Positions 1 through 9,800 are shown, counted from the stretch's first letter. The stretch is 50,419 nucleotides of DNA from an uncultured Clostridia bacterium (GCA_934167305.1 CAKPKQ010000008.1:1-50419), one strand, 5' to 3'. Numbers and translations: made by a program. Notes: generated by a model from the sequence alone, not told the origin.

Positions 1-2111
1 ATACAACACCTACAACATTTTTTATATATTTAGCAATGGTGTCACAAAATCCAGAATTTGTATCAGCAGTTACAGAGCTTGTAAAAGATAGTAAAATAAA
101 TTTGACTATAATTGATACTATAACAACAGAAACTGAATCAACAGAAGAATCTTATACACTAAATGAAATCAAAGTTGATAGGGCAACAGTAAAAACATCA
201 AAAGATTTAACTTATCCAGGAATCACAACTAAAACTGTTACAGATACACCTTCTGCACAAATAACATATGTAAAAACATGGTTTTGTGAGCAAGAAATTA
301 AATGTGGTTCAGAAACTGTAACTGACGTTGATGAAACAGAAGTAGTAGAAAAAGAAGATGAACCAGAACCACCTGCACCTGCACATGGAAAAGTAACTTG
401 GAAAACAAATCAAAAAACAACTAAAACAAAAAAGGCAACAAAAATAATTTATAAAGAAACCTATAGAAGTGATGTAACAGATAGAACAGGAGAAAAAGGA
501 GATCAAGGGGTAACAACTGACTCATTTAAAAATGATAAAAAAGAAGTTAAAGATGATTTTAAACTTGATGAAAACAGTAGATTTTTAGGACTTATAGATA
601 ATAAATTCAGAATACCAAATTCAAAACGTTATGAGGCAGCAGGAGTAAATAACTTAAAAAGTGGAGCAACATGGCTATTTGGTTTATTACAAAAAGACTA
701 TAAACTTCAAACCCTTGAACAAATAATGAGACTTGTTATGCAAAAATATACAGGAAAAGATTATGGCGCTGATGATTTAGACTGGAGCATATTTGAAATA
801 CCAGATTTTATAGATATAAGTGATGGAATTTCAAGCGGTGATGGAATAACAGGAGAAGGAGTAGGATTTGGCTGTGATTTGAGTAGAGAAGAATTTATAG
901 CAAAAGCTAAAGCATATAATGGCGGTCAATACTATAGTGTGCTAACTAATGCCGCTGGAGACTTTTATGATATTTGCACATCAGAAAAATATAACGTAAA
1001 TCCTTGCTTAGCATTTGCATGGTCTTGTATGGAAACAGGTTATGGTGAATCAATTCCAAATAATAACTTGTTTGGATATGCTGTATACAATGGTCAGACA
1101 ACTGGAAAAAGTTATGCTACTTATGCAGAATCTATTGAGGACTTTTGTGATTGGATGGTAAAAGCTACTACATCAGGCTCAGAGCTATATAATAAATCAT
1201 ATTCAAGGGCTAAAGAGTTTGCAACTGTAAATTCAGTATTTGAAGGAACTCCTTCATCTAATATTTACGCTTTATTTTGTGTATATATGTATTTAGGAGA
1301 TACACATATTTCAGATGAACCAGATTTTGACAACCCAGCAGGTCATGACTACTATTGGAGTCATGGAAGCAATTGGACTTCAGGTGGACGTATATATCTT
1401 TTCTATATGTATGAAACTGGAGGCTTATATTCAAAACAATATAAGCAAAAATGTGGGCACCCAAGTGGATCAGATGAATGTACTTTAACAGAAAAAGCTG
1501 ATTATGCACAATATTCAGTTAAAAAAAGAATAGGAATTGCAAAAACTATATTTGGAAGTGAATGCCTTAACACTAGTTCTGGAGGAGGAGCTATAATTTC
1601 AGGAGGAGTTACAAATGATCAAGAGGCAGCACAACTTCAGGCATATTTTGAAAATGAACTACTTCATACTAAAGTGCATAATAATGGAGAATATCAAAAT
1701 GGTCCATTTGCAAAATGGTGGGCAAGTGGTTACAACCATTTGCAACCATTCCAATGTACATGGTGGGCATTTGGAAGAGCATCAATGTATTTAGAACAAA
1801 ATGGAACAAAATATACCAAATATCCTACAACACCTGCTGGAACTGTAGGTAACGGAGGAGATTGGTTTGATTTAAACAAATCATATGGCTGGTTTAATTA
1901 TGGAAGTACACCAAAACCAAATTCGATTGTCTCATGGAAAGGTGGAACATATGGTCACGTAGCATATGTTGAAGGAGTGACATCAGATGGAATATATATA
2001 AGTCATGCAGGAAGTGGTGTATCATGGAGAGGTATACAGAAAATACCTTTAGACGGAACTTTATGGAGTATGAAAGTAAATGGATATATATACTTAGATG
2101 AACCAAAGTAA
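1..2111 (+). CDS. Cell-wall hydrolase with glucosaminidase-like and CHAP domains, 5' partial (conjugation-type)
   Basis: The frame is open to the left edge (first full codon at base 3) and the first ATG, at 36, has no ribosome binding site, so the true start lies outside. Numbering from that ATG, residues about 290-420 look like a glucosaminidase/lysozyme fold, with a probable catalytic Glu333 in CMETGYGES. Residues about 570-690 are a CHAP amidase/peptidase domain with Cys574 in QCTWWA and His641 in GHVAYVE. The first 250 residues are Thr/Lys/Glu-rich with a Pro-rich patch. Two-domain hydrolases of this kind (Tn916 Orf14, VirB1-like) open peptidoglycan for conjugative secretion systems. The next gene resembles the usual following gene of such modules. 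The domain calls are firm; the conjugation role is inferred from context. Confidence 0.8.
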   Translation, partial: TTPTTFFIYLAMVSQNPEFVSAVTELVKDSKINLTIIDTITTETESTEESYTLNEIKVDRATVKTSKDLTYPGITTKTVTDTPSAQITYVKTWFCEQEIKCGSETVTDVDETEVVEKEDEPEPPAPAHGKVTWKTNQKTTKTKKATKIIYKETYRSDVTDRTGEKGDQGVTTDSFKNDKKEVKDDFKLDENSRFLGLIDNKFRIPNSKRYEAAGVNNLKSGATWLFGLLQKDYKLQTLEQIMRLVMQKYTGKDYGADDLDWSIFEIPDFIDISDGISSGDGITGEGVGFGCDLSREEFIAKAKAYNGGQYYSVLTNAAGDFYDICTSEKYNVNPCLAFAWSCMETGYGESIPNNNLFGYAVYNGQTTGKSYATYAESIEDFCDWMVKATTSGSELYNKSYSRAKEFATVNSVFEGTPSSNIYALFCVYMYLGDTHISDEPDFDNPAGHDYYWSHGSNWTSGGRIYLFYMYETGGLYSKQYKQKCGHPSGSDECTLTEKADYAQYSVKKRIGIAKTIFGSECLNTSSGGGAIISGGVTNDQEAAQLQAYFENELLHTKVHNNGEYQNGPFAKWWASGYNHLQPFQCTWWAFGRASMYLEQNGTKYTKYPTTPAGTVGNGGDWFDLNKSYGWFNYGSTPKPNSIVSWKGGTYGHVAYVEGVTSDGIYISHAGSGVSWRGIQKIPLDGTLWSMKVNGYIYLDEPK

Positions 2112-2127
2112 AGGAAAGGAGTACATA

Positions 2128-3486
2128 ATGCGAAAACTAAAATATTTGATAATATTAGTAGTTATATGTATATTATTAATAGTTGCGATCTTATTTATAA
2201 ACCGTGAAAAACATTATGATGAAATTGGAATAGAGGTACCACCAATAGAATATACACTAGAACTTAATAAAGCGAAAACTACTGATAATAGAAATGACTT
2301 TTGCGAGGTAGAAGATATAATAGATAACTTTTACAGCACATATATATATTATAATAAGTTTGATGGAGAAGTAGAAAAGCTATATAACTTATTAGATGAT
2401 AACTATGTAAAGGAATTTGAAATAACAAATAGCAATTTAAAAAATAGATATGGGGATTTCAAAAAAGTTAAAATAGACATAAATAATATGTACACAGTGC
2501 AGACTAGTGAAGCTGTAACAACATATTTTGCTTTTGGATATATATATGATGATGAAAAAGTTATAAAATTATCAATTGCGGTAAATATGGATACAATACA
2601 TAATACATTTTCAATTATGCCAAGTGAATATTTAGAAAAAAATAATTATTTAGATATTACAGATGGAACAACAACTAACTTAGATAATATAACTAGCATT
2701 GAGAAAAAAGAAAACAATACATATACATATGCCAATATTAGTGATGAACAATATGTAAAAAAACTATTCATGAATTTTACAACAAGAGCAACCCAAAATA
2801 TTAACCTTTCATATCAAAATTTAGACAAAGAGTATAGAGAAAAACGCTTTGAAAATGTTGAAAGTTATAGAAAATTTGTAAATGAAAATAGAGAAAAATA
2901 TTTATCATATGATCCAACTAACAATAAAGCACCAGGAGATTTTAATAGTTATGAGGAGTATATGATATATGAAGCTACACTTAATCCACTAACATTAAAA
3001 TCATATAAAAAAGATAACTATGACCAGTATACTCAATATGTTTGTATTGATGAAAATGAAAAGTACTACATATTTAGAGAGACAGCACCAATGCAATATA
3101 GTATAATGTTAGATTCATATACAATTGATTTGCCAGAATTTACACAAAAATATGAAAAAGCAACAGATGAAGAAAAAGTAACATTAAACTTGCAAAAATG
3201 TTTTGAAGCAATTAATAATCAAGATTATGATTATGTATATAAAAAAATAGATCCAACATTTAAAGCTAATAGCTTTAGTAGCAAGGAAATCTTCGAAAAG
3301 TATATGAAAGCAAATTTTTATACAAGTAATAAAGCTAGAGCAAGTAATGGTAAAAAACAAGGAGATATATACACATATGATGTAACAATTTCAGACAAAA
3401 CAGGAGAAAATAGTAAAACATTTAAAAAGACATTTGTAATGCAATTAAAAGAGGGAACAGATTTTGTAATGTCATTTGGTATTTAA
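2128..3486 (+). CDS. Membrane-anchored protein, possibly TcpC/Orf13-like conjugation component
   Basis: A 452-residue protein with one N-terminal membrane segment (about residues 5-23) and a long external part. ATG 2128 follows AAGGAAAGGAG at a good distance. An upstream in-frame ATG at 2098 overlaps the previous gene and lacks a binding site. The exterior seems to hold two similar-sized alpha/beta units (about 60-180 and 340-450) that could be NTF2-like, as in TcpC/Orf13 of conjugative elements. I see no catalytic motif. It starts 16 bases after the hydrolase stop, so the two are likely co-transcribed, and a terminator follows. The order hydrolase then TcpC-like protein matches Tn916-type modules. 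The family assignment rests on size, topology and context, not on a recognised signature. Confidence 0.5.
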   Translation: MRKLKYLIILVVICILLIVAILFINREKHYDEIGIEVPPIEYTLELNKAKTTDNRNDFCEVEDIIDNFYSTYIYYNKFDGEVEKLYNLLDDNYVKEFEITNSNLKNRYGDFKKVKIDINNMYTVQTSEAVTTYFAFGYIYDDEKVIKLSIAVNMDTIHNTFSIMPSEYLEKNNYLDITDGTTTNLDNITSIEKKENNTYTYANISDEQYVKKLFMNFTTRATQNINLSYQNLDKEYREKRFENVESYRKFVNENREKYLSYDPTNNKAPGDFNSYEEYMIYEATLNPLTLKSYKKDNYDQYTQYVCIDENEKYYIFRETAPMQYSIMLDSYTIDLPEFTQKYEKATDEEKVTLNLQKCFEAINNQDYDYVYKKIDPTFKANSFSSKEIFEKYMKANFYTSNKARASNGKKQGDIYTYDVTISDKTGENSKTFKKTFVMQLKEGTDFVMSFGI

Positions 3487-3489
3487 AAT

Positions 3490-3518
3490 AAAAACGTGGA
3501 CGTCAGTTCACGTTTTTT
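3490..3518 (+). terminator. Rho-independent terminator after the conjugation-like pair
   Basis: The perfect 9-bp stem AAAAACGTG/CACGTTTTT with a 10-base loop runs into T residues just after the stop at 3486. It closes the left-edge transcription unit. Confidence 0.85.
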
Positions 3519-3552
3519 ACGTTACGAACTAGTAATTAATTTAACACTATGA

Positions 3553-3558
3553 TATAAT
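3553..3558 (+). promoter_or_regulatory. Promoter -10 box for the 3584 gene
   Basis: TATAAT at 3553-3558 lies 25 bases before the start codon and its AAGGAG site. The -35 position (3530-3535) matches consensus poorly. Confidence 0.5.
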
Positions 3559-3583
3559 AGAAAAAAAGTTAAGGAGTTTTTTT

Positions 3584-4951
3584 ATGGAACCAAAAGATTC
3601 AAATAAAGTAAAAGAAAAAATGGCAAATATTTATACTCAAATAGCAGAAAGAGAAGAAAAGACAACAGAAATATCTGATATAACTTATTATAAAGAACTT
3701 GCCTTTGGCTCAGCAGGCTTTTTTGAAAATGGTGCATTTGTTGTTAAATTGAGAGATAATGCAGAAGGAAAAGAAGGAATAGAACTTTATGAAATATATA
3801 ATGAAGTTGGTGAACTGATTGCAACAACAGATGAACAAGGAAAACTACAACTTACACCTGAATATATAGAAAAACTAAGGCAAGACTATAAAGAACATTT
3901 TGAAACATTAGAATTAGAAGAGGCAACACTAGAATTACCAGAAAAACTAAAAGAACAAGATGTTCAATTAACACACGAAGAACTAGATGCTGAGGTTGAA
4001 AAAACAAAAGATAAACAAAAAGAAGAAAAGAAAATAGAAAAAGTAGATGATGAAAAACAACAAGTTGAAGAAATTGCAGTAAAAAAAGGAATACCTACAA
4101 ATAATGTTTTAAGGGTTAGAGATAACAGTAACTTATATAAAGACCATCCAGAAATAGAAAGAAACTTAATTTTTAGTCGTGATAATGATGGAATGGTAAA
4201 AGCTGAGTATATAGATGAAAATGGAGAATTACAACCATCAAAATATATAATGCCATCAACGACAGGTATGAGACAAGAAACTGTGTCAATAGGAAGTGAT
4301 GGAGAGCCTGTAACTAAAGAAGTGCCAAACCAAGTAATGAGAACACAGAACTTATCAAGAAGGGATGGAGACGTAAGAGATATTAGATTTAATATAAAAT
4401 TTGACACATACGGATATATGGATATTGAAGAAGCAAGACAAGGAAGAAACGGAGAATGGTCTGCACACGATATTGAGGTAAGAGGAAGAAACTACAATAG
4501 TTCAGAAGTAAATGAGGCAACTTCAATAAGAACGGGGGTTGCTGATCCTGATAAAGAAACTGAAACATATAGTTCCGTAGAAAAAACAGGATTAGTAAAA
4601 GATGGAGTTCAATATGATGAGATGTATTTAATGCAACATGCTGAAGATGTTATTGAAGGTTTTATAAAAGAAGGGTATCAGAGAAAAGATGCAATACAAA
4701 TTTTTAATTATATGATTGGAGAAGAAACATTAACACAAGAAGAAGCAAAAGGAAGAGTAGATAAAGAAATAAAAGAAATGGATAAAAAAAGCATAGAAGG
4801 TGATGGAGATGAAGAAATACCCGTGGGAGATGCAAGAAAAATAGAAGAAAGAAAAAATAATAAAGAAAAAGATGAAAAAAGCAGAGATGAAAATGAAGAC
4901 GAGGGAAGAACTCCTTGGGGAGATGCTGAGGCAAGAGATGCAAGAAGATAA
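3584..4951 (+). CDS. Hypothetical acidic, lysine/glutamate-rich protein
   Basis: This 455-residue protein has no signal peptide or membrane segment and is not recognised. ATG 3584 follows AAGGAG. Residues about 105-160 are highly charged and probably coiled coil. Residues about 165-330 look like a folded domain with several Gly/Asp turns. The last 70 residues are Lys/Glu/Arg-rich and end in a low-complexity run with a repeated GDAxxxxAR-type motif. It has its own -10 box and lies between two hairpins, so it is probably monocistronic. It sits beside the conjugation-like genes and could be cargo of the same element, but nothing in the sequence shows a function. Confidence 0.7.
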   Translation: MEPKDSNKVKEKMANIYTQIAEREEKTTEISDITYYKELAFGSAGFFENGAFVVKLRDNAEGKEGIELYEIYNEVGELIATTDEQGKLQLTPEYIEKLRQDYKEHFETLELEEATLELPEKLKEQDVQLTHEELDAEVEKTKDKQKEEKKIEKVDDEKQQVEEIAVKKGIPTNNVLRVRDNSNLYKDHPEIERNLIFSRDNDGMVKAEYIDENGELQPSKYIMPSTTGMRQETVSIGSDGEPVTKEVPNQVMRTQNLSRRDGDVRDIRFNIKFDTYGYMDIEEARQGRNGEWSAHDIEVRGRNYNSSEVNEATSIRTGVADPDKETETYSSVEKTGLVKDGVQYDEMYLMQHAEDVIEGFIKEGYQRKDAIQIFNYMIGEETLTQEEAKGRVDKEIKEMDKKSIEGDGDEEIPVGDARKIEERKNNKEKDEKSRDENEDEGRTPWGDAEARDARR

Positions 4952-4964
4952 TTAAATTATTCAT

Positions 4965-5004
4965 AAAAATCACCTTTACAAATATAATGTAAAAGGTGAT
5001 TTTT
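4965..5004. terminator. Hairpin doubling as terminator and dacA expression region
   Basis: A 16-bp stem with one bulge (left arm 4965-4980, right arm 4988-5004) ends in TTTT and can terminate the 3584 gene. The loop contains TATAAT at 4983-4988, with TTCATA 17 bases upstream (4960-4965). The right arm contains AAGGTG (4993-4998), the only plausible binding site for the carboxypeptidase gene starting at 5009. Terminator, promoter -10 and Shine-Dalgarno are therefore stacked in about 45 bases. Confidence 0.6.
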
Positions 5005-5008
5005 GTAT

Positions 5009-6247
5009 ATGATAACGACAAAAAGGTTAAAAATTAGTGTTTCATTAATAATTTTTATTGTAATATTGGCTAACAACATATGCTTTGCAAATATAGATGA
5101 TGATGAAGTTATAGATATAAATGAAATAAAAAAGGAGACAATTGAGGCAGTATCAAAAAATACAGAGGAATTAAAGCTAAATTCGAAAATAGGTTTGATA
5201 TTTGACAGAAATTCAAAAACAATATTATACGAGAAAAATGGACTTAAACAAGTACCAATGGCGAGCACAACCAAAATAATGACTGCAATAGTTGTATTAG
5301 AAAATGCAAATTTAGATGATATTGTAACAATAAGTAAAAAAGCGGCTGGAACGGGTGGATCAAGATTGGGTTTGAAAACAAATGATAAAATTACAGTACA
5401 TGACCTTTTATATGGACTAATGCTCAAATCTGGAAATGATGCTGCGGTTGCTTTAGCAGAACATGTTGGAGGAGGAATTGATGGATTTGCAGAACTTATG
5501 AATAAAAAAGCAAGTGAGATGGGCTTAGTAAATAGTCATTTTGTGACACCACATGGACTTGATCAAGAAAAGCATTATACAACTGCATATGAATTGGCAT
5601 GTATGGCTGATTATGCACTAAATATTCCAAAATTTAGAGAAATTGTTGGATCAAAGAAATATAATATTACAATAAATGCAAGAAGTAGTTTAATAGAAAA
5701 TACAAATGAACTTTTAGGAAATTTATATGGTGTATATGGAGTAAAAACAGGATTTACCAATGGAGCTGGAAGGTGTTTGGTAACAGCATGTAAAAGAGAT
5801 GATATTGACATTATAACAGTGGTTTTATCAGCAAATACCAAAAAAGAAAGAACATTAGATAGTGTAAAATTAATAGAGTATGCAAATAAAAATTATGATG
5901 TTATAAATATTGAAGAAAAAATAAAAGAAAAATTTAATAATTGGAAACAATTAAATGAAAAGCGCATATATATTAATAAAGCAAAAACGCAAAATATAAA
6001 TTTGCAAATTGAAGACTTAAAATATAGTAAAATGGCAGTTAATAAAAAAGATATTGATAAAATTAATATAGAAATAATCTCCCTATATTATTTAGAAGCT
6101 CCAGTATATGAAAATCAAATTATTGGAAATGTGAAGGTTAAAATAGGGGATGAGACGATAGCTATTTTAAATATATATAATAAGGAATTAATACATAAAA
6201 AAGATATATTTGATTATTTTATAGATTTTTTATCATTTGTACCTTGA
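5009..6247 (+). CDS. dacA: D-alanyl-D-alanine carboxypeptidase (PBP5/DacA family)
   Basis: A 412-residue penicillin-binding protein that trims the terminal D-Ala of peptidoglycan stem peptides outside the membrane. It has an N-terminal hydrophobic signal or anchor (residues 8-27) and the serine peptidase S11 triad: S86-xx-K89 (STTK), S141-G-N143 and K246-T-G248. The C-terminal 120 residues form the beta-rich PBP5 stalk region. ATG 5009 is preferred because AAGGTG lies 10 bases upstream; a TTG at 5003 is too close. Sporulating Clostridia have several paralogues (dacA, dacB, dacF), and I cannot tell which this is. No amphipathic C-terminal anchor is obvious. Confidence 0.88.
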   Translation: MITTKRLKISVSLIIFIVILANNICFANIDDDEVIDINEIKKETIEAVSKNTEELKLNSKIGLIFDRNSKTILYEKNGLKQVPMASTTKIMTAIVVLENANLDDIVTISKKAAGTGGSRLGLKTNDKITVHDLLYGLMLKSGNDAAVALAEHVGGGIDGFAELMNKKASEMGLVNSHFVTPHGLDQEKHYTTAYELACMADYALNIPKFREIVGSKKYNITINARSSLIENTNELLGNLYGVYGVKTGFTNGAGRCLVTACKRDDIDIITVVLSANTKKERTLDSVKLIEYANKNYDVINIEEKIKEKFNNWKQLNEKRIYINKAKTQNINLQIEDLKYSKMAVNKKDIDKINIEIISLYYLEAPVYENQIIGNVKVKIGDETIAILNIYNKELIHKKDIFDYFIDFLSFVP

Positions 6248-6272
6248 CTTTTGAATAAAAATTTGTTATTAT
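6244..6272 (+). promoter_or_regulatory. Promoter for the tRNA genes
   Basis: TTGACT (6244-6249) and TATTAT (6267-6272) are 17 bases apart, starting at the carboxypeptidase stop and ending 24 bases before tRNA-Gly. Confidence 0.7.
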
Positions 6273-6296
6273 AAATATGCTTTGAAAAAAGCATAT

Positions 6297-6372
6297 GCGG
6301 GAATAGCTCAGTTGATAGAGCGCTGCCTTGCCAAGGCAGAGGTCGCGGGTTTGAGCCCCGTTTCCCGCTCCA
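6297..6372 (+). tRNA. tRNA-Gly (anticodon GCC)
   Basis: A complete cloverleaf: acceptor GCGGGAA (6297-6303) pairs with TTCCCGC (6362-6368), followed by discriminator T and encoded CCA. The anticodon stem CTGCC/GGCAG encloses the loop TTGCCAA, with GCC at 6330-6332. The T arm has the normal TTGAGCC-type loop. Confidence 0.97.
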
Positions 6373-6385
6373 TTTTTTTATTGTT

Positions 6386-6409
6386 ATATTTGTGGCGCCT
6401 TAGCCAAGC
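6386..6409 (+). repeat. Partial duplicate of the tRNA-Cys 5' end
   Basis: GGCGCCTTAGCCAAGC at 6394-6409 is identical to the first 16 bases of tRNA-Cys at 6514-6529, exactly 120 bases downstream. Seven of the preceding eight bases also match. No remaining tRNA arms follow, so this is a fragment, not a gene. Confidence 0.85.
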
Positions 6410-6411
6410 TG

Positions 6412-6474
6412 CTGAGGTCGTTCGAGCAATAGTGAGTTACAACCTCAGTATGCAGGGAGCGCTAGCGAGTCGCT
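6412..6474. repeat. GC-richer hairpin cluster between the tRNA genes
   Basis: Within the 104 bases separating the tRNA-Cys fragment from the true gene, CTGAGGT (6412-6418) pairs with ACCTCAG (6442-6448), and AGCGA-G-TCGCT forms an odd palindrome at 6464-6474. The base composition is clearly richer in G+C than the surroundings, as expected of a dispersed intergenic repeat. Confidence 0.5.
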
Positions 6475-6513
6475 GGTAAGTAAAGTGATTCGTGACTAAA
6501 ATTTAATATTTAT

Positions 6514-6587
6514 GGCGCCTTAGCCAAGCGGTAAGGCACGAGTCTGCAAAACTCTGATCATCGGTTCGATTCCGATAGGCGCCTCCA
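6514..6587 (+). tRNA. tRNA-Cys (anticodon GCA)
   Basis: Acceptor GGCGCCT (6514-6520) pairs with AGGCGCC (6577-6583), followed by T and an encoded CCA. The anticodon loop CTGCAAA places GCA at 6546-6548. The T arm ATCGG/CCGAT encloses TTCGATT. It is probably co-transcribed with tRNA-Gly. Confidence 0.97.
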
Positions 6588-6592
6588 ACAAC

Positions 6593-6632
6593 CCAAAAAA
6601 GATAAGAAAAATTATTTTCTTATCTTTTTTGG
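6593..6632 (+). terminator. Strong terminator of the tRNA unit
   Basis: A perfect 18-bp stem (6593-6610 with 6615-6632) and a 4-base loop; the descending arm contains six T residues. It lies 5 bases after tRNA-Cys. Confidence 0.85.
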
Positions 6633-6698
6633 TGGTTAAATAAAAATGGTAAACTCCTAGGGAAACACAAAAAACAGCCATTAAAAAGGCCAAAAGTA

Positions 6699-6727
6699 TT
6701 GAAAATATTACGAAAATGTAATATAAT
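6699..6727 (+). promoter_or_regulatory. Promoter of the adhesin gene
   Basis: TTGAAA (6699-6704) and a perfect TATAAT (6722-6727) are 17 bases apart. Transcription would start near 6734, leaving a leader of about 160 bases. The stretch 6633-6698 before it shows nothing I recognise. Confidence 0.8.
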
Positions 6728-6733
6728 TGTAAT

Positions 6734-6894
6734 ATAAGGGCGAAAATTCGATAATGAAAGTAAAAAACTACTTTCCGTAAGTATGTAAAAGGTACTTTGG
6801 TAAAGTAATATGATAGCAGGAAATTACTGCTATTGACATATTTTCATTACACTTATAAAATATATATATAAATAAAAAGGAAGGTAAAGCAATA
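6734..6894 (+). promoter_or_regulatory. Structured 5' leader of the adhesin mRNA
   Basis: Three consecutive hairpins can be drawn by eye: GAAAGTA/TACTTTC (6756-6775), TACTTT-GGT-AAAGTA (6793-6807), and ATATG-A-TAGCAG paired with CTGCTA-TTGA-CATAT (6808-6841). An AAGGAAGG-type binding site precedes ATG 6895. The first hairpin's 3' arm (TACTTTC) could also pair with the AAAGTA of the second, allowing alternative folds. It does not match the c-di-GMP-I or c-di-GMP-II consensus as I know them, so ligand and function are unknown. Confidence 0.45.
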
Positions 6895-9800
6895 ATGAAA
6901 AACAAAAAAATAGTAATATTTCTAGTAGTTTTATTAATAGCAACATATGTTGTAGGAATGCTTTCAAATGTAAAAGCAGCAACAGGTACAAAAATACTTA
7001 ATATAAAAATGCTAAGAAACTCTGGCTATGGCTATAAAATAAATGCCAGTGGAAAAAAAGTATGGAAAATTTATGAAAAAGGCACAAATGCAGAAGATAC
7101 CATATATTGTTTAAAAGGTGGACCAGGTTTTGGAGCTGGAGATATGTCAGATGATGTATTTAGCAGTATAGGTGAAGCTACATATACAAACTATTTTAAT
7201 TTAAAAGACTTAAGTAATATTCCAGAAATATATAAAACTGCTTTACCTCAAAGTAGTAGTGATTATAATGCTTTACTTTGGATTCTAGACAATTGCTATG
7301 TAGCACCAAAAAGTAATTCGGCAACAGATATAAAACAAAAAGCAAAAGAAAGCAGAACAGCTTTACTAGAATCAGCATTAAAAGCATCAACTAGTCCTGA
7401 TATAGACTCAATTGAACAAATGGAATTATTAACAGATGATGATATAGATGCAGTACAACAAGTTGCAATTTGGTATTTTACAAACCCAACTGGAGATTAT
7501 CATGTTGAAAATATTTTATTTGCTATGAACCGTGTAAAAAATACAGATGCAGCTTATTTACCAATGGACGAAACATCAGGATCACGTGAAATATTTGAAA
7601 ATGGTACATTAAGAGCAGATGCATGTGGAGTATTATTTGATTATTTAGTAAAAACAGCAAAACAAATGAGTTCTAACTATGATGGAGAATATAAAGAAGT
7701 AAATCCAGTAGCAATAGCAGAAACTACAAGAACATTTGAAATACAAAATGATAGATATATTGTTGGACCATATAAAATAGAGCAAGTACAAGATATGCCA
7801 TATACATTAGATGCATATTTTACAGATGAAAATGGAAATACAATTTCAGATTTAAAACTTTTAAACAGAAATAAACAACAAGTTGATTCATCAACCACAA
7901 TTAAGGATTTAATTGGAGAAGATTTTTATATTTCTATTCCAATAAACACAGCACCAAAGACAATAAAACTTACAATAAAAGGATCATACACATTAACAAA
8001 ATCGACATATTGGTCAGTTGATAATCCAGGCTCAAAAGATCAACCAGTTGTAATCATCGAAAAAGAATATCCTACTTTCGAAGAAAGCATAAGTGATAAC
8101 AAACCAGAAAAATTCGACTTGGCTTTGAGAAAATTTATTACACAAGTAACAACTGGAAATGATACTAAAACTTATAACAGAGAACCACAAGTAGATACTA
8201 GTCCACTAAAAAATAAAACAGATACTACTGCAAAATATAATCATGACAAAACACCAATAGCTGTTACAAAAGGAAGTATTGTTAAATATACAATACGTGT
8301 ATATAATGAAGGAGAAGTAGATGGTTATGCAACAGAAGTTACAGACCATTTACCAACTGGACTAAAATTTTTACCAGCTTCAGAAAGTGCAGTGAACAGT
8401 GCATATGGCTGGACGAATCCATCTGGAGATGGCAAAACAATAGTAACTAATTATTTAGCAGATAAAATTATTAGAAAATTTGATGGAAATACACTTGATT
8501 ATAAAGACTTAGAAATTGAATGTGAAGTTATAGCAGAAGTAAAAAATAAAAATCAAGCACTAAAAAATATTGCTGAAATAACAGAACATAAAGATGATAA
8601 AGGAAATACAGACAAAGATAAGTTAGACCGTGATTCACAACCAGGAAATGTTATAATAAATAATTATGATAAAAATCAACAAGATGATGATGATTATGAA
8701 GATTTAGTATTACCTGGCGAAGCAATGGACTTAGCACTAAGAAAATTTATTACACGAATAAAATCTGGAACAGAAGTAAAAGAATATGATAGAGTTCCAA
8801 AAGTTGATATTACTCCATTAAAAGATGGAACAGGTACAACTGCAAAATATGAACATAGTAAAGACCCAATAGTTGTTTCAAAGGGAGATATAGTAAGGTA
8901 TACAATACGTGTATACAATGAAGGTAAAATTAATGGATATGCAACAGAGATTACAGATTATTTACCAGAAGGCTTAAAATTAGCAGAGAATAGTGAAATA
9001 AATACTAAATATGGTTGGACTTCAAAAGATGGTAAAAAAATTCAAACAACATATTTAGCAAATAGAATGTTAAACCATTTTGATGGAACAACATTAGATT
9101 ATGCGGATATAGAAATTGAATGTGAAGTAATAGCATCAATTAAAAGAACTAACCAAACATTAAAAAACATAGCAGAAATAACAGCTCATAAAGATGAAGA
9201 TGGTAATACGGATAAAAAAGATTTAGACCGAGATTCAGAACCAGATAATGTTATAATAGATAATTATGATAAAAATCAACAAGATGATGATGATTTTGAA
9301 GATCTAATAATACCAGGAAAATCAATGGACTTAGCATTAAGAAAATTTATTACACAAGTAAAATCTGGAACAGAAGTTAAAAAATATGACAGGGCTCCAG
9401 TTGTAGATATTAGTCCATTAGTTAATGGAACAGGTACAACTGCTATATATAAACATAGTAAAACTCCAGTTTCTGTTTCAACAGGTGATATTGTTAGATA
9501 TACAATACGTATATATAATGAAGGCGAACTTGATGGATATGCAACAGAAGTTACAGATTATTTGCCAGATGGATTAAAACTTGCAGAAAACAGTGAAATA
9601 AACACTAAATACGGTTGGAGTTCAGATGATGGCAAAAAAATTAAAACAACATATTTAGCAGACAAAAAGATTAACAAATTTAATGGAACAACACTTGAAT
9701 ATGTTGACTTAGAAATTGAGTGTGAGGTAATTGCAACAGTTAAAAATGATAACCAATTATTAAAAAACATAGCAGAAATAACAGAACATAAAGATGAAGA

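Noticed and set aside
6394..6470. Second tRNA-Cys gene
   Set aside because: Only the first 16 bases match; no D, anticodon or T arm follows.
6282..6479. Protein-coding frame across the tRNA-Gly gene
   Set aside because: It is a chance frame over a perfect tRNA.
6633..6894. c-di-GMP riboswitch before the adhesin
   Set aside because: The conserved GEMM-I and class II cores as I know them are not visible; kept only as an unclassified structured leader.
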